NCBI GenBank assembly: GCA_009929445.1
Contig: SAAL01000002.1
Location: forward strand, 16,216 to 80,215
DNA length: 64,000 nt
Origin: Bacteroidia bacterium
GTDB lineage: Bacteria > Bacteroidota > Bacteroidia > Bacteroidales > Paludibacteraceae
Reading direction: 5' to 3'
The position numbers and the translations under genes were made by a program. Each line of letters begins with the position of its first letter. Position 1 is the stretch's first letter. This document shows positions 1 to 9,921 of this stretch, piece after piece. The notes under the pieces are model-generated. The model searched no databases and was not told the origin of the DNA. It was given only the letters and a program-made list of their open reading frames with translations.

Positions 1-1098
1 GGAACACTTGAAATCCTTACTGATGGATACGGTTTTCTCCGTTCGCCCGACTACAACTACCTTTCATCACCGGATGACATATACGTTTCTCAATCTCAAA
101 TCAAACTTTTCGGTCTGAAAACCGGTGATACGGTGAAAGGATCCATTCGCCCTCCAAAAGAAGGCGAAAAATACTTCCCGTTGATTCGGGTTTCGAAAAT
201 CAACGGCCGTGATCCTGCTTACGTACGTGACCGCGTACCTTTCGAACACCTCGTTCCCCTTTTCCCCGAAGATAAATTCACCCTGAACAGCGGAAAAAAC
301 GACACACTTTCCACCCGCATTGTGGATCTGTTTTGCCCCATAGGAAAAGGACAACGCGGACTCATCGTGGCTCAACCAAAAACCGGTAAAACCGTATTGC
401 TCAAGGAAATAGCCAATGCCATTGCTGCCAATCATCCGGAAGTTTACATGATAGTACTGCTCATCGACGAGCGCCCGGAAGAAGTAACTGATATGGCACG
501 AAGCGTCAGAGCCGAAGTAATCTCCTCCACTTTCGATGAGCCGGCCGAACGCCACGTGAAAGTAGCCAGCATGGTTCACGAAAAAGCAAAAAGGATGGTA
601 GAATGTGGACAGGATGTTGTCATTCTACTCGACTCCATTACCCGTCTGGCAAGAGCTTACAACACCGTTTCGCCTGCATCCGGCAAAGTACTTTCTGGCG
701 GTGTGGATGCCAACGCACTCCACAAACCCAAACGATTCTTTGGTGCAGCACGTAACATTGAAAACGGCGGAAGCCTCACCATCATCGCTACAGCGCTCAC
801 AGAAACCGGATCGAAAATGGATGAAGTGATTTTCGAGGAATTCAAGGGAACAGGCAACATGGAATTGCAGCTCGACCGCAAACTTTCCAACAAGCGCATT
901 TTCCCGTCGGTTGACATCATGGCATCAAGCACACGTCGCGATGACCTTCTGCTGGATAAAGACACACTCAACCGTATGTGGATTCTGCGTCGCCATCTTG
1001 CCGACATGAATTCAATGGAAGCAATGGAATTCCTCAAAGAACGGCTCGAACGAACTGAAAACAATGAAGAATTTCTGATTTCGATGAACCGCGAATAG
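1..1098 (+). CDS. rho: transcription termination factor Rho (5' truncated by window)
   Basis: Frame open from base 1; [22 protein letters not shown] (Walker A) and [16 protein letters not shown] are typical of Rho. Confidence 0.97.
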   Translation, partial: GTLEILTDGYGFLRSPDYNYLSSPDDIYVSQSQIKLFGLKTGDTVKGSIRPPKEGEKYFPLIRVSKINGRDPAYVRDRVPFEHLVPLFPEDKFTLNSGKNDTLSTRIVDLFCPIGKGQRGLIVAQPKTGKTVLLKEIANAIAANHPEVYMIVLLIDERPEEVTDMARSVRAEVISSTFDEPAERHVKVASMVHEKAKRMVECGQDVVILLDSITRLARAYNTVSPASGKVLSGGVDANALHKPKRFFGAARNIENGGSLTIIATALTETGSKMDEVIFEEFKGTGNMELQLDRKLSNKRIFPSVDIMASSTRRDDLLLDKDTLNRMWILRRHLADMNSMEAMEFLKERLERTENNEEFLISMNRE

Positions 1099-1118
1099 CC
1101 GAAAATTCAATAAAAAAA

Positions 1119-1161
1119 AATAATAGCTTGCCCTAAAATTCCGGCAGGCTATTTTTTTTTA
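1119..1161 (+). terminator. Rho-independent terminator after rho
   Basis: AATAGCttGCC...GGCaGGCTATT followed by a T run. Confidence 0.75.
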
Positions 1162-1393
1162 ATGAATGTTTGATATTACACCTAACTTAGTTATCAATTG
1201 GGGCTTTAGTCCATAACTAAATAAACTTCGGCAAAAGCCTTTTGTTTCTTAAATCAAGAATCCATGGCTTAAAAGCTATGGCAATTAATTTTGGTAAAGA
1301 GTGCGATAATCATTTTTATTTTCATATAAATGTATTAATTCCGGTTGATTGGTATGAAAATTTAAATTTACGGCAAAGATGAAACCTGTAAAA

Positions 1394-1816
1394 TCATGCT
1401 TCCATCCAATGCTTCATAAAATCATCGTTACTTTGAGCAAATGTTGGTTTGGAGTAACTGTCTTCTATGGTAGGCTGAATCGGAAACCGCCTGAAATCCC
1501 AGTCATCCGGAGAGTTGAAATAATAATAAGCAAGCCGGTTGGCCGACCATTCTGTCCATGTATGCTGATGTTTCCGGTGTTCTTTTCGCGAAGCGTGTGC
1601 ACTGTCAAGACTTGTTTTGGCAATATGGCGCCAGAAAAACCAAAACCCCCATTTCCGGAACTGCAAAATATGCCCGAATTCATGACGAAGCAAATTAAGG
1701 TCATCTTCCATGCCTTTTCCTACAAATATTCCAACGAGAGGAATGGTAAGTGCCGCTCCGCGCCTGAAGTTGCCGAAGTTGAGCCTGAATAATCGAACTT
1801 GCTGAAACCGCATCAT
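1394..1816 (-). CDS. hypothetical protein with HEFGH (HExxH) motif
   Basis: ORF 1394..1915, likely start at internal Met (MMRFQQV); contains LLRHEFGHILQFRKWG. Confidence 0.6.
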   Translation of the reverse strand: MMRFQQVRLFRLNFGNFRRGAALTIPLVGIFVGKGMEDDLNLLRHEFGHILQFRKWGFWFFWRHIAKTSLDSAHASRKEHRKHQHTWTEWSANRLAYYYFNSPDDWDFRRFPIQPTIEDSYSKPTFAQSNDDFMKHWMEA

Positions 1817-1901
1817 TGTCAGTTTTTGAAAATTTGAAAAAAATAAACTATAAATTGATTGAAATGCTGTAATTTTGACACATAAAAAAAAATCTTTTTT
1901 C

Positions 1902-2558
1902 ATGGATGCGACCAAATTCTACACCAAACGGGAAGAAAAAGCCAACTGGATAACTCACCTTTTGGGCATTATGATAGCCATTGTCGGCACATATTTACTC
2001 ACAGCCAAATCCATTGTTCACCAAAATATTTGGGCTCTTCTTGCATTTTTAATTTTCGGCTTTGGCATGTTCGTTTGCATGCTTGCATCCACGCTGTATC
2101 ACTATGTTCAGACACCGAAAACGAAATCACTGCTTCGCCATTTCGACCACGGAAGTATCTATGTATTAATCGCTTGCAGCTATTCTCCTTTTACTCTCAT
2201 TTTGCTTCGCAATGAGGGGATCTGGGGTTGGGGACTTTTCGTGCTCGTGTGGATTATTGCCCTAACCGGTATCGGATTTAATTTCGGCACCTTGAAAGCC
2301 AATAGTCATCTCAAAACTGCTTCCTACGTTTTGATGGGAATGATTATCCTCATTGCAATCAGACCATCCATTGAAATTGCTGCTTCGATGAATTGCATGG
2401 ATGTTTTACTCTGGATACTGATTGGAGGAATTTTTTACATCGTCGGAGCAATATTCTACGCCCTTGCCAAACGTGAATTTATTCACTTCATTTTTCACCT
2501 GTTCGTACTTTTCGGTATGATGAGCCACATCTATGCGGCATTTCTCATTCCGTTGTAA
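1902..2558 (+). CDS. hemolysin III family / PAQR-type membrane protein
   Basis: REEKANWITHLLGI...ASTLYHYV...HFDHGSIYVLIACSYSPF motifs. Confidence 0.9.
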   Translation: MDATKFYTKREEKANWITHLLGIMIAIVGTYLLTAKSIVHQNIWALLAFLIFGFGMFVCMLASTLYHYVQTPKTKSLLRHFDHGSIYVLIACSYSPFTLILLRNEGIWGWGLFVLVWIIALTGIGFNFGTLKANSHLKTASYVLMGMIILIAIRPSIEIAASMNCMDVLLWILIGGIFYIVGAIFYALAKREFIHFIFHLFVLFGMMSHIYAAFLIPL

Positions 2559-2562
2559 AAAA

Positions 2563-3027
2563 CTATTTTCGGGGGCGTCTTACTACATTTTCGTACGTAT
2601 CAATCCAGGTCTGAACATCCACTTTCCGCGCCAGTTCGCCAATCAGTTCATATGGAATATCATCCATTTTTTTAAAACGAATACACCCTTTGCCCATATC
2701 CGGTTTTGTTTTGCAATGTTTGGGATACTCAGCTTCAAACCACTCAGCAATTCCGGGAACCGAATATACGCCCATATGATACAACGCAACATGATTTTTC
2801 TGTGAAGCCAGATTCATCAGCGGGAGCGGTACTTTAGGTTTCACAGCGTAGCCCGCCGGATAAATGGAATATGGTACCACGTAACCAATCATTCCGTAAC
2901 TTATTTCTTCTTCATAACCGATCGGAAGATTTTCTTTCAACACTTTACGCAGTTTTTCGATGACTATTTTTCGGTCGTCGGAAAGTCCGGCAACATAATC
3001 ATCACATGTTTGGGGATTTGTAGTCAT
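2563..3027 (-). CDS. DUF1801 domain protein
   Basis: YVAGLSDDRKIVIEKLRKVLKENLP.GYEEEISYGMIGYVVP...IRFKKMDDIP. Confidence 0.85.
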   Translation of the reverse strand: MTTNPQTCDDYVAGLSDDRKIVIEKLRKVLKENLPIGYEEEISYGMIGYVVPYSIYPAGYAVKPKVPLPLMNLASQKNHVALYHMGVYSVPGIAEWFEAEYPKHCKTKPDMGKGCIRFKKMDDIPYELIGELARKVDVQTWIDTYENVVRRPRK

Positions 3028-3207
3028 GGGTGGTTTTTATATTAAAGTTTTAATTTCAGACAAGTTTTACTTCAGATCAGATGCAAAAATAATATATTTG
3101 TTGAAATGCCAAAAGTTAATGATGTTTCAGGAAAATTTTATTCAAAAAAAAAACCTGCCAGAGTTCATAACTTTGACAGGATTCATATTTTGCGTTTCCT
3201 TAACTGA

Positions 3208-4143
3208 TTAAGAATAAATCTCCCCTTTTGCTGCCAACAACGTATTTTTTAGCAGAGAAACAATCGTCATGGGACCTACGCCGCCGGGTACGGGTGTAAT
3301 GTACGAACAATTCGGTGCGACTTCATCGAATTTCACATCACCTCTTAGTCGGAAACCACTTTTGGTTTCGGTGCTGGGAACGCGCGTGGTACCCACATCA
3401 ATCACTACGGCACCTTCCTTCACCATATCGCCCCGCAAAAACTCGGGTTTTCCCAATGCTGCGATAATGATATCGGCTTGCAGCGTAATTTCTTTCAGAT
3501 TTTGGGTTCGGCTATGGCAAACGGTCACCGTAGCGTCTCCGGGATATGATTTTTGCATCATCAGCGAAGCAATTGGTTTTCCAACGATATTGCTGCGGCC
3601 AATCACCACACAATGTTTTCCGGAAGTCGGGATTTCGTAGCGTTTCAGCAGTTCCATAATTCCATAAGGAGTAGCAGAAACGTAGCAAGGTAACCCGATG
3701 GACATTCTGCCAACATTTACAGGGTGAAATCCATCCACATCCTTGCGGTAATCAATGGCTTCAATTACTTTTTGCTCCGAAATATGTTTCGGAAGCGGAA
3801 GCTGAACAATGAAACCATCCAACGCTGCATCCTGATTCAATTCTTGAATTTTGGAGAGCAACTCAGATTCTGAAACAGTATCATCGAAAGCGATTCTGGT
3901 AGAACGAAATCCCACTTCTTCACAAGATTTCACCTTGTTTGCCACGTAAGTTTCGCTGCCGCCGTCGTGGCCAACAATGATAACTGCCAGGTGCGGAGCC
4001 CGTTTTCCGGCTGCAATCATCGCTTTCACTTCTTCGGCAATTTCGGCTTTTATTTGTTGTGAGATGAGTTTTCCGTCGATTAAAGCCCCCTTTAATCCCC
4101 CGAAGAGAGAATTTCCGTTTGATGTTTGATTACTATTTGACAT
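3208..4143 (-). CDS. folD: bifunctional methylenetetrahydrofolate dehydrogenase/cyclohydrolase
   Basis: [33 protein letters not shown]. Confidence 0.96.
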   Translation of the reverse strand: MSNSNQTSNGNSLFGGLKGALIDGKLISQQIKAEIAEEVKAMIAAGKRAPHLAVIIVGHDGGSETYVANKVKSCEEVGFRSTRIAFDDTVSESELLSKIQELNQDAALDGFIVQLPLPKHISEQKVIEAIDYRKDVDGFHPVNVGRMSIGLPCYVSATPYGIMELLKRYEIPTSGKHCVVIGRSNIVGKPIASLMMQKSYPGDATVTVCHSRTQNLKEITLQADIIIAALGKPEFLRGDMVKEGAVVIDVGTTRVPSTETKSGFRLRGDVKFDEVAPNCSYITPVPGGVGPMTIVSLLKNTLLAAKGEIYS

Positions 4144-4184
4144 ATAAAATTGATTTTATCGTAAACTTCTGCAAATTACAAACT

Positions 4185-4214
4185 AAGCCTTCCCTTCGGG
4201 AAGGTTTGGACGGG
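4185..4214. repeat. palindromic repeat AAGCCTTCCCTTCGGGAAGGTTTGGACGGG between folD and ffh
   Basis: 29/30 identical to the reverse complement of 34774..34803 in the prophage. Confidence 0.85.
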
Positions 4215-5534
4215 TTATCTTCTCTTCTTGAATTTAGGCAAACCTTGCTTCAATGTTGCCTGACGCATCATTTTGCTCATCTGATCAAACTGTTTGAGCA
4301 GCCGGTTAACATCAACAATGGTGGTTCCGCTTCCTTTGGCAATACGGTTTTTGCGGCTTGCATTGAGAGATGCAGGATTGCTGCGTTCGTAGGGAGTCAT
4401 GGAGTGAATGATGGCTTCTATTCCTTTGAATGCATCGTCGTCGATATCCACATCTTTCAGCGCTTTACTCATTCCGGGAATCATAGAAGCCAGATCTTTG
4501 ATGTTACCCATTTTCTTGATTTGCTGAATTTGCGACATGAAATCATCAAAATCGAACTGATTTTTAGCGATTTTCTTGCTAATACGGCGTGCTTCTTCTT
4601 CGTCGTACTGTTCCTGAGCTTTTTCCACCAGCGATACGATATCACCCATCCCGAGAATACGGTCGGCCATACGTTCGGGGTGGAACACATCGAGTGCATC
4701 CATTTTCTCGCCCGTACCCACGAATTTGATCGGTTTATCGACCACTGAGCGGATGGAAAGTGCCGCACCACCACGTGTATCGCCATCGAGTTTGGTAAGA
4801 ACTACACCGTCGAAATTCAGTCTTTCATTGAATTCTTTAGCCGTATTTACTGCGTCCTGTCCGGTCATGGAATCGACAACAAACAGAATCTCCTGCGGAT
4901 TGATGGCCTGTTTGATGGCCGCAATTTCGTTCATCATCAGTTCGTCAATAGCCAGACGACCGGCCGTATCGACGATGACCACGTCATTTCCCATATTGCG
5001 TGCCTGGCGAATGGCATCCTGAGCTATTTTTACAGGATTTTTGTTATCTTCGTCAGAATAAACCGGGATATTGAGCTGTGAACCAAGCACTTTCAGCTGT
5101 TCGATGGCTGCCGGACGGTACACGTCGCAGGCTACGAGCATGGGACGTTTACCACGCTTGGTTTTCAATAAGTTGGCAAGTTTACCGGAGAAGGTGGTTT
5201 TACCCGAACCCTGCAACCCGGACATCAGAATCACGGTCGGCGACCCTTTCAGGTTGATATCCACACTGCTTCCGCCCATCAGCATCGCCAGTTCATCGTG
5301 AACGATTTTCACCATCAGCTGCTGCGGTTTCAGCGCATTGAGTACATTCTGTCCGATAGCTTTTTCCTTCACCGTATCGGTAAATGTTTTTGCTACCTTG
5401 TAGTTAACATCGGCATCCAAAAGAGCTTTGCGCACATCTTTCAGGGTTTCGGCCACGTTGATTTCCGTGATTTTACCTTCGCCTTTGAGTATCTTGAAAG
5501 ACCGTTCCAGCCTATCACTTAATGATTCAAACAT
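4215..5534 (-). CDS. ffh: signal recognition particle protein Ffh
   Basis: MSGLQGSGKTTFSGKLA, DTAGRL, M-domain MIPGM...MTPYERSNP. Confidence 0.97.
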   Translation of the reverse strand: MFESLSDRLERSFKILKGEGKITEINVAETLKDVRKALLDADVNYKVAKTFTDTVKEKAIGQNVLNALKPQQLMVKIVHDELAMLMGGSSVDINLKGSPTVILMSGLQGSGKTTFSGKLANLLKTKRGKRPMLVACDVYRPAAIEQLKVLGSQLNIPVYSDEDNKNPVKIAQDAIRQARNMGNDVVIVDTAGRLAIDELMMNEIAAIKQAINPQEILFVVDSMTGQDAVNTAKEFNERLNFDGVVLTKLDGDTRGGAALSIRSVVDKPIKFVGTGEKMDALDVFHPERMADRILGMGDIVSLVEKAQEQYDEEEARRISKKIAKNQFDFDDFMSQIQQIKKMGNIKDLASMIPGMSKALKDVDIDDDAFKGIEAIIHSMTPYERSNPASLNASRKNRIAKGSGTTIVDVNRLLKQFDQMSKMMRQATLKQGLPKFKKRR

Positions 5535-5632
5535 AATTTGGTTTTCTATTGAAAAATCTGGTTTATTTCAGGAGTGCAAAGATAGTAAAATTAGCAGAAA
5601 AGACAAAGCATTGTCACTCCGACAACATGCAG

Positions 5633-5637
5633 AAAAT
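5633..5637. repeat. left 5-bp target site duplication AAAAT
   Basis: Same 5-mer at 42533..42537 immediately outside TG...CA ends. Confidence 0.8.
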
Positions 5638-5690
5638 TGATTTCTATGGGCATAAAAACAAAAAGTACAAAAGAAAAAACGTAATGTACT
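5638..5690 (+). repeat. prophage left end with transposase-site-like repeats
   Basis: TGATTTCTATGGGCAT + AAAAACAAAAAGTAC (5654-5668), matching the inverted right end. Confidence 0.8.
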
Positions 5691-5801
5691 GATATTTAAG
5701 CAAGTAAAGCGGGATGATAAAAAACGATTTGTGCATTTGCTTTAATTTAGGTTTAATTTTTGGTCTGAAAAGGTGCAACAAATTGGTGATAGGTTTAACC
5801 G

Positions 5802-5834
5802 GTGCTTAAAAAGTGCCTAAAAAGTGCTTAAAAA
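5802..5834 (+). repeat. three tandem 11-bp repeats GTGCYTAAAAA
   Basis: GTGCTTAAAAA/GTGCCTAAAAA/GTGCTTAAAAA. Confidence 0.8.
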
Positions 5835-5900
5835 GCGGACAGAATGGCATAGAAATAACAATTACAGACGCTGAGGACGGATGAACCGACCCAAAAACGA

Positions 5901-5923
5901 GCCCCAAAAACGGGGCTTTTTTT
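5901..5923 (+). terminator. Rho-independent terminator
   Basis: GCCCCAAAAACGGGGC + T run. Confidence 0.7.
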
Positions 5924-6193
5924 ATGCCTACCGGCGAAGTAAATATTAGGGCAAAAATGCTGATGGGGGGACGGATGGGTGGACAAATGGGTGGACAAAA
6001 ACCGATAAAAACAAGGCTGTAACTAACGGCATAGATGCATAAATATAGTTAAAATGACGTTAAAAACGGCGATAAGCACCCCCATAAGTACATAAAAAAG
6101 CGAGTTAAAAACGCCATAAACTGTTGATAAATAGTAAAATAACGTCATTTAACCCGCAAAAAGTGCTTGTCTGCCTCTGAAAAAGGAAAAAAA

Positions 6194-6856
6194 CTACTCT
6201 AATCTGATCACTCCAACTACCAAAGCAATCCCGGCAATTTCGTCCATAGGAATAGCAAAAGGCGGGTAATCTTTGTTGTCTGAAATTGCCATGATAGAGT
6301 GCTCACCGTTTTCTTTTATGCGCTTGACAACCAATCCCTGCTCCTTTGTAGCAATTACGTGCACCCGGTTCCACTGAATAAATTGGCTCTCCCTGATAAT
6401 TTTGCACGCGATAACATCCCCGCTATTATACTTCGGATACATGGATGAACCGGCGACTTCAATCATGAAGTCAATCTTGCGATCCTTAAATTTAGGCACT
6501 ACGTAATAAGCCTTAACATCCGTGGCTTCTATCTTAAAGTCAGCTGATCCAAACCCTGCAACCACACTTAACCCAACAAAAGGAATAGCATTTATACTTT
6601 CTGACGGATGTATTTCAGTTGCTTCCGGTGTTTCGTCTCTAAACATTGAACCATTACCAGTTAAAATCCATTCGGGAGAAACATTTTGATAAGAGGTCAA
6701 AAATTTGACTATCTTGTCTGCACCTATTTCGCTTTTCAAACCGACACCTTTAAAATTAGACGCAGCTACTTCAAGCTCATTGAATAAGTCAGTACGACTT
6801 ATGCCTTGATTTTTAGCAAAATATAAAATTCTTTCTTTTATAGTCAAATTTTTGTC
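6194..6856 (-). CDS. S24/LexA-like phage repressor
   Basis: N-terminal HTH-like region; AGSSMYPKYNSGDVIACK and VVKRI motifs; likely start at internal MDKNLTIKER. Confidence 0.85.
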   Translation of the reverse strand, partial: DKNLTIKERILYFAKNQGISRTDLFNELEVAASNFKGVGLKSEIGADKIVKFLTSYQNVSPEWILTGNGSMFRDETPEATEIHPSESINAIPFVGLSVVAGFGSADFKIEATDVKAYYVVPKFKDRKIDFMIEVAGSSMYPKYNSGDVIACKIIRESQFIQWNRVHVIATKEQGLVVKRIKENGEHSIMAISDNKDYPPFAIPMDEIAGIALVVGVIRLE

Positions 6857-6960
6857 CATAATATTTTGATAAGTCAAAATTTTGTCTTTACTTTGCAAAG
6901 TCTTTCAATTTAAAAGAACGCCATAAAGGTCGGAAAAATATTTAAGAATACCATATAAGT

Positions 6961-7149
6961 ATGAGAAAATTTATAAAAGTGCCACACGGAAAGTCGCAGG
7001 AGCTTGAAAAGATATTTGGCTGTACGGCTCCAGTGGTGCGGGAAGCACTGAATTTCAGGCAAAAAGTACAACCGGATGCGATAAAACTGGCCCAAAAGAT
7101 CAGAAAAGCGGCACTTGAAATGGGGGGTACTGAATACGAAACAAAATAA
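6961..7149 (+). CDS. small putative DNA-binding protein (Cro/Ner-position)
   Basis: 62 aa, divergent from repressor. Confidence 0.55.
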   Translation: MRKFIKVPHGKSQELEKIFGCTAPVVREALNFRQKVQPDAIKLAQKIRKAALEMGGTEYETK

Positions 7150-7174
7150 CTAACCAAATAAAATCACACGGAAA

Positions 7175-7339
7175 ATGAAAACATTAAACGGAATTAAATC
7201 GGGACTTATCTTCACGGCTTCGGCTGTGGCGGTAACCGGATTGGTGGCCTATTTATTTATCGGTGCCTGGCACTTAGTATTAATTTCAATCATAGCCTGC
7301 ATAATGGGCTTAACACTTAAAAACGAGGAGGAATTATGA
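7175..7339 (+). CDS. 54-aa small membrane protein
   Basis: Hand translation MKTLNGIKSGLIFTASAVAVTGLVAYLFIGAWHLVLISIIACIMGLTLKNEEEL; ATGA overlap with next ORF. Confidence 0.6.
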   Translation: MKTLNGIKSGLIFTASAVAVTGLVAYLFIGAWHLVLISIIACIMGLTLKNEEEL

Positions 7340-7650
7340 AAAAACGGGAAGTTTATAGTACCAGGATTTACAGACTTCTGTTTGTGGCGAATGTAAGTGC
7401 GGCGAGCCAAGAACTGGCACGCGAAAAAGCACGGCAGGAGATGTTCCGCCGTGAATGCGGACTGACGGCTCAAACTTTTAGGGTCGAGGTTAAAGAACTT
7501 TCGCCCGGACTATTTGAGTGCCGAGTTTTTGACTTCTATTTTATTGAATCGCTTAGTCTCCGCGAGCGAATCAGACACTTGCTTTACAAAGTCAGGACAG
7601 CAGCATTTTTCAATGTAGGCATTGTTCCCGAACTCATCGTAATCGAATGA
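7336..7650 (+). CDS. hypothetical protein
   Basis: 104-aa ORF; 3' part overlaps opposite-strand ORF 7510..7758. Confidence 0.5.
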   Translation: MKKREVYSTRIYRLLFVANVSAASQELAREKARQEMFRRECGLTAQTFRVEVKELSPGLFECRVFDFYFIESLSLRERIRHLLYKVRTAAFFNVGIVPELIVIE

Positions 7651-7758
7651 AACGCGGGCTTTTTTCTTGTGAGTTGGACAGAGTAGATTTTTCAACAACT
7701 CTTTTCCGGTATTTTCGGCAGCTCCAAAATCTTCTTCTTGATAGTAAGATGCACCCAT
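7510..7758 (-). CDS. small Cys-containing hypothetical protein, counter-oriented to early operon
   Basis: CPTHKKKARVSFDYDEFGNNAYIEKCCCPDF; TAACTTTG box upstream. Confidence 0.6.
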   Translation of the reverse strand: MGASYYQEEDFGAAENTGKELLKNLLCPTHKKKARVSFDYDEFGNNAYIEKCCCPDFVKQVSDSLAETKRFNKIEVKNSALK

Positions 7759-7844
7759 TTTGATTGATTTTTATTGTTAGCACGACAAAGTTAATCAAAA
7801 ATCCCGGAACCGATTGAAATAGGTTTCGGGAACTAAAAAAACAA

Positions 7845-7867
7845 AACAGACAGGAATGTCTGTTCAC
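7845..7867. repeat. palindromic repeat AACAGACAGGAATGTCTGTTCAC
   Basis: Second copy at 17803..17825. Confidence 0.7.
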
Positions 7868-7883
7868 CAAAAAAAAAAGCCTT

Positions 7884-9863
7884 ATGGTTGAATATTATAA
7901 TAACACACTTACACTGGAAGCCAGCTGGCTTGTGGAGCAGGATATAATCAGCGAAAGCAATTATAAAAAAATGACTACACGACAGCAGATACAGGTTCTT
8001 CGTCGTGGCTGCCTGAATACTCCCGCGCTGGTGGCTTATGACAGTATGCCGGAACGTTTCAAACGCCGGGTGGTGGAAGTTATCGGTAAAAGTCCGTACG
8101 ACCTGGTGAAGACCAATCAACTGCAGGCCATGATTGAAGACAATGCCGAACTATCGCAATACTTCGACACCTATAAGATAGCCGACGGGCGGTTTATCCC
8201 GCAGAACACCCGGCATGAATACTATATAAACGCTATTATACTGGACGCCATTCACCGGCTATTGACAGACAAAAAAGCAAAAAAATCAGCCCTTGGGCAC
8301 AAAATGAAAAGGGCGTGGGAACAGATCAGTGAAGCCGTAGCGGAACTTGACAGAACGCGTTACCCTCACAGTCTGCCCGCCAACGCCCGCCGCCTGGAAG
8401 ACAAGTATAAAAAATACCGATCCGAAGGGCCGGAATGTTTGATCCATAAGAATTTCGCTAACAATAACGCCGCGAAGGTGGACGATAAGGACAAAGAGAG
8501 CGTAATCGTTGAGCTGCTGGCCGCTCCGAACAACATGGACAACGTGCAGGTGATGAAATTTTACAACCTGATAGCCGAAAAGGCCGGATGGAAAAAAATA
8601 ACCGCCGGAACCGTGGCCAACTGGCGTGAAGAGTACGACACGATGATATACGCCGGACGTCGTGGATCCGTAGCTTTCTCCAACAAAAAAGCTATGCAGG
8701 TCAAACGATCCGCTCCGAGCGCTCCGATGTACTTCTGGACACTTGACGGCTGGGATGCTGAATTACTTTATCAGAAATTCGAGAACGGACGCACAACCTA
8801 CCATAACCGTCCGACCGTGGTGGTAGTTCTGGATGCTTTCAATAAATATCCAGTAGGCTATGCTGTAGGCACCAACGAAACGCCCGAACTCATACAGATG
8901 GCCCTTCGGAATGCCGCCCGCCACACTGCCGAACTATTCGGGACGATGTACCGCACTCACCAGATACAAAGTGACCGGTACGCTGTGAAGATGATGACCC
9001 CATTTTATGAAACCCTGGGAAAACACTACACACCCGCAAAGGCTAAGAACGCCAAGGCAAAGATCATTGAGCCGTACTTCAACCACATCAATAAGACATA
9101 CTGTCAGATACAGCCCAACTGGTCGGGCTTCGGGATCACTTCCGATCCGGAAAAGCAGCCCAACGTGGAATTCATTAATAAGTTCAAAAAGAACTTCCCG
9201 GAATTCGAGGATGTATGCCGACAGATTGACGTGATCATTATGGCCGAACGGGCGAATAAAGTACAAGCCTATATGAGCGCCTGGGATAAACTTCCGGACA
9301 CCGAAAAAATTGAACTTTCATACAAAAACTACCTCATGCAGTTTGGATCCACTACCGGCCGTCAGATACTGATGCAGCACAACGGCCTTCTCCCAACGAT
9401 TAACGGCGTGAAACGCACCTACGACTGCTTTGACACCGATTTCAGAAACCATAGCACAGTTAAATGGAACGTAGTGTATGATCCGGACGACATGAGCCGT
9501 GCGCTTGCGGTGAATGAGGATCAGACGCTTCAATTCTTACTCGAGGAGAAATATGTACAGCCCATGGCGCTGAAAGACCGAAAGGACGGCGACAGCGAAC
9601 AGCTGGAACGCGTACGGAGCTACAACAAGAAGATTGAAAATGACGTGACAGAATTCCGCGCCATGTCGGCCGAGAGCGCCAGCGAGTTTATCGGGATGCT
9701 GCCGCAGTTTGAGACACTGAAAAAGATGTGCATAACGGATAGTAAGGGGCAGCATAAGCTCAACCGTAACTGTGCCAGGGCGATAGAGGAAGGCGCTGCC
9801 GTAAAGGCTGTAAACACGGTTCAGGCTGAAGTGACGGAAACCAGTATATGGGATAAGATATAA
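7884..9863 (+). CDS. Mu-type DDE transposase (MuA-like)
   Basis: FWTLDGWDAEL, HQIQSDRYA, IEPYFNHINKTYCQIQPNWSG; rve-type core. Confidence 0.93.
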   Translation: MVEYYNNTLTLEASWLVEQDIISESNYKKMTTRQQIQVLRRGCLNTPALVAYDSMPERFKRRVVEVIGKSPYDLVKTNQLQAMIEDNAELSQYFDTYKIADGRFIPQNTRHEYYINAIILDAIHRLLTDKKAKKSALGHKMKRAWEQISEAVAELDRTRYPHSLPANARRLEDKYKKYRSEGPECLIHKNFANNNAAKVDDKDKESVIVELLAAPNNMDNVQVMKFYNLIAEKAGWKKITAGTVANWREEYDTMIYAGRRGSVAFSNKKAMQVKRSAPSAPMYFWTLDGWDAELLYQKFENGRTTYHNRPTVVVVLDAFNKYPVGYAVGTNETPELIQMALRNAARHTAELFGTMYRTHQIQSDRYAVKMMTPFYETLGKHYTPAKAKNAKAKIIEPYFNHINKTYCQIQPNWSGFGITSDPEKQPNVEFINKFKKNFPEFEDVCRQIDVIIMAERANKVQAYMSAWDKLPDTEKIELSYKNYLMQFGSTTGRQILMQHNGLLPTINGVKRTYDCFDTDFRNHSTVKWNVVYDPDDMSRALAVNEDQTLQFLLEEKYVQPMALKDRKDGDSEQLERVRSYNKKIENDVTEFRAMSAESASEFIGMLPQFETLKKMCITDSKGQHKLNRNCARAIEEGAAVKAVNTVQAEVTETSIWDKI

Positions 9864-9921
9864 CCACGAATTACATTCATCACGAATTACACGAATTATA
9901 ACGAATTAAAAATACACGGAC

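Noticed and set aside
67-1064. Long antisense ORFs 67..579 (-) and 657..1064 (-) across rho
   Set aside because: Shadow ORFs opposite a strongly conserved gene.
4119-4748. ORF 4119..4748 (+) and similar antisense ORFs over ffh
   Set aside because: Reverse-strand shadows of ffh; low-complexity translation.
5802-6000. CRISPR-like array from short repeats near the left end
   Set aside because: Repeat units are 11-12 bp without spacers or cas genes; more likely regulatory sites.
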